Source: JBCDBY01 sp039182715 (lineage in GTDB: Bacteria > Planctomycetota > PLA2). From it: a stretch of 6,610 nucleotides of DNA. The stretch lies in assembly GCA_039182715.1 (NCBI GenBank), contig JBCDBY010000262.1:1-6610 (forward strand). Direction: 5' to 3'. Under the pieces are notes generated by a model. It was not told the origin of the DNA. It saw nothing but the letters and a program-made list of their open reading frames with translations, and made no database searches. Positions 4,873 through 6,610 of this stretch are shown one piece after another. The translations under genes and the position numbers were made by a program. Each line of letters opens with the position of its first letter. Position 1 is the stretch's first letter.

Positions 4873-6610
4873 CTACTCGGGGAACAGGTCGGAAAAGCCG
4901 GGTCGCGCGCGCAGGTTCTTGAAGTCGTCGTCCCGCTCGCGAATGCCCACGATGCTGTGCTCGTGTTGCGCGCGCTCGCGCTCGAGCCGGCCGCGCGCCG
5001 TCGCGTCGAGGCCTCCCCCGGCGAGTTTCTCGTCGATCGCCGCGATGCGCGCGCGACGCAGCGCCAGGTCCTCCCGAATCCAGACCAGCGCCTTCGCAAG
5101 CCACGCATCGGTCCCCGTGAGGCTCGCGGCGCAGGCGCCGTTGTAGAGCGCCGCACGGCGGAGGTCCGCGCGATGGGCGGGGTCGGCGAGCGCCTTCTCG
5201 AACTGCGTCGCCGCCTCCGCGAAGCGCTTCTGGCGATAGAGCGACATGGCGTGCTGCGTGAACTCCACCGCGTTCGCCGGCGAGGCGAGTCCGAGCTGGA
5301 TGTCGATGCCACGCTTCATCGTGCGGATCAGCTCGTTCTCCCGCTTCAGGCTGGGCATCTTCGCGAGCGCCCGGTCGTGGGCCGCCAACCCCCGTGCGAA
5401 GAGCTCCGCGGCGCGGTCGAGGTCACCGGTCCCTTCGACCGTGCGCGCCAGCTCGCAGGTGCCGATCGCGAGGAGCCGCTGCCACTCCGCGCGCTCGGGC
5501 TCGCGGTCCACGACGCCCTGCCGGATCCGTACCGCCTGCTCGCCCAGCTCGATCGATTCCTGCTCGCGCCCGGTGGCGCGCAGCACGAGCGTCAGCCCGA
5601 TCAGTCCGGTCGCGTGGTCGATCTGCCACTGCAGGTTGTTCGGGTCGTGCTTCGCCAGCGCGGCACGAATCGCGATCGACTCCCGGAAGAGCTTCTCCGA
5701 CTTCTCGAACTCCCGCGCACCCTGGGCCATGCGCGCCGCGCCGGCCAACGTGACGCCGAAGGCGCGCTGCGCGTCCCGGTTCTCCGGTTCGATCGCGACC
5801 AGCTCGCGTCCGATTCGAACGCACACCTCGGCCACGGCGATCGCCTCCGGCCACTGGCCCTTGGCCTGGTGCACCTTCTGGACGTTCTCGAGCACGTTGA
5901 GATAGGCCCGCCGCAGCATGGTGTTGCGCGGCTGCTGCGGGAGCTGCGGCTCGAGCACCGCACGCGCCTCCTCGGCGTGCTTCATGCCTTCGTCGAGCCG
6001 TCCCTGTCGGATCGCGGTGCCCGCAAGGTTGGACAGCACGAGCGCGAGGTCGTAGCGGAAGTCCTTCCGGTCGGGATGCACCGCGACGATGCGCCGCCGC
6101 AGCGCCAGCGACTCATCGAACAGCTCGTTGGCCCGCTCGTACTCCTGCCGGCCGTCGAAGATGTAGCCGAGCTGGTTGAGGCTGACCGCGAGGTCGCGCG
6201 CCGCGAGCGCGTCCTCGGGACGGGCGGCGACCACCTTGCGCGCGAGGCGTACCGACTCCTCGAGCCCGCGCCGCGCCTGTTCCTCGTCGCCCGACGTGAC
6301 CAGCACCTTGGAGACGTTCGCCAGCGCGACGAGGCGGCGCTTGGCTACATCGAGGTCCTCGCCCTCCGGCAGCGACTCGTAGTACTCGAGCGACTTGAGC
6401 GCCACGCCCTTGAGCAGGTCGACCCGTCCGATGGGGGCGAGGCCGTTGCGCAGGTCGAAGAGCATGAACTGGGCGAGCTCTTCCGCGCGCGCGCGCTCCG
6501 ATTCCGCTCGCCGCATGGCGTCGACCGCGCGCCCGCGGTCGTCCAGCGCCTGCGCGCGCGCCATCGACTCCTGGGCGCGCGCATCCACCGCCTCGCGCCG
6601 CCGCCCCTCG
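4873..6610 (-). CDS. TPR-repeat protein, C-terminal part (possibly of a Ser/Thr kinase or other signalling protein)
   Basis: About 578 residues are visible and the frame stays open to the right edge. A GTG at 6588 could be read as a start but is probably internal, because the frame continues EGRRREA upstream of it. Numbering from 6588, residues 1-40 are an Ala/Arg/Glu-rich, probably coiled-coil stretch. Then comes FMLFDLRNGLAPIGRVDLL (41-59), a linker I recall ahead of TPR arrays in multidomain signalling proteins. Residues of about 75-500 hold helical TPR-like repeats of roughly 45-50 residues, for example around 134-165, 182-212, 296-312, 343-360 and 446-466. The end, DDDFKNLRARPGFSDLF (553-569), resembles the common TPR-protein terminus DPDLxPLRxDPRF. 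TPR arrays bind proteins; no catalytic domain or membrane segment lies within the window. A kinase domain upstream is an inference from family habit only. The stop is TAG at 4873. Confidence 0.82.
   Translation of the reverse strand, partial: EGRRREAVDARAQESMARAQALDDRGRAVDAMRRAESERARAEELAQFMLFDLRNGLAPIGRVDLLKGVALKSLEYYESLPEGEDLDVAKRRLVALANVSKVLVTSGDEEQARRGLEESVRLARKVVAARPEDALAARDLAVSLNQLGYIFDGRQEYERANELFDESLALRRRIVAVHPDRKDFRYDLALVLSNLAGTAIRQGRLDEGMKHAEEARAVLEPQLPQQPRNTMLRRAYLNVLENVQKVHQAKGQWPEAIAVAEVCVRIGRELVAIEPENRDAQRAFGVTLAGAARMAQGAREFEKSEKLFRESIAIRAALAKHDPNNLQWQIDHATGLIGLTLVLRATGREQESIELGEQAVRIRQGVVDREPERAEWQRLLAIGTCELARTVEGTGDLDRAAELFARGLAAHDRALAKMPSLKRENELIRTMKRGIDIQLGLASPANAVEFTQHAMSLYRQKRFAEAATQFEKALADPAHRADLRRAALYNGACAASLTGTDAWLAKALVWIREDLALRRARIAAIDEKLAGGGLDATARGRLERERAQHEHSIVGIRERDDDFKNLRARPGFSDLFPE

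Noticed and set aside
3489..4922. 477-codon open frame on the + strand opposite the hydrolase-cyclase gene
   Set aside because: It is antisense to unmistakable hydrolase and cyclase motifs, with Ala/Arg/His-rich composition and no recognisable fold.
4824..5312. N-terminal extension of the hydrolase frame up to 5312
   Set aside because: The extension is a Ser/Arg-rich shadow of the TPR gene. The GGAGGG site and the family N-terminus place the start at 4823.

Overview
The window is GC-rich, by eye about two-thirds G+C, with strong third-position GC bias that opens long antisense shadow frames. The gene set points to a large-genome environmental bacterium of the Myxococcota, Planctomycetota, Acidobacteriota or deltaproteobacterial type. 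It holds a secreted esterase-like phytase-family beta-propeller, an alpha/beta-hydrolase fused to an adenylate cyclase domain, and a long TPR protein of the kind attached to Ser/Thr kinases. The assignment rests on gene style only; no marker gene is present.

Layout from left to right. Bases 1-453 (+) are the C-terminal end of an RND efflux pump inner-membrane subunit. Bases 454-1024 hold no gene. They are almost filled by three tandem copies of a 180-186 bp quasi-palindromic element, each able to fold into a long hairpin with a GC-rich terminator-like tip. Bases 1025-3340 (-) encode a 771-residue exported beta-propeller/phytase-like protein with Asp-rich runs at both mature ends. Bases 3341-3485 are a 145-bp spacer with a perfect 12-bp inverted repeat. 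Bases 3486-4823 (-) form one alpha/beta-hydrolase plus class III cyclase gene split by an in-frame TGA at codon 158. Bases 4873-6610 (-) are the C-terminal part of a TPR-repeat protein that runs off the right edge.

The TPR gene and the hydrolase-cyclase gene are 49 bp apart on the same strand and probably co-transcribed as a signalling pair. The phytase-like gene follows in the same direction but is probably its own unit. The RND gene and the phytase-like gene converge on the hairpin array. There, the two copies nearest the RND gene have T-rich tails on the + strand, and the copy nearest the phytase-like gene has one on the - strand. This is what a compound bidirectional terminator would look like.

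The most interesting items are the phased CTGAG/CTCAG hairpin array, with an apparently inverted tip in copy 3, and the single-base nonsense codon in the hydrolase-cyclase gene. I see no tRNA, rRNA, CRISPR array, transposase or complete defence system.
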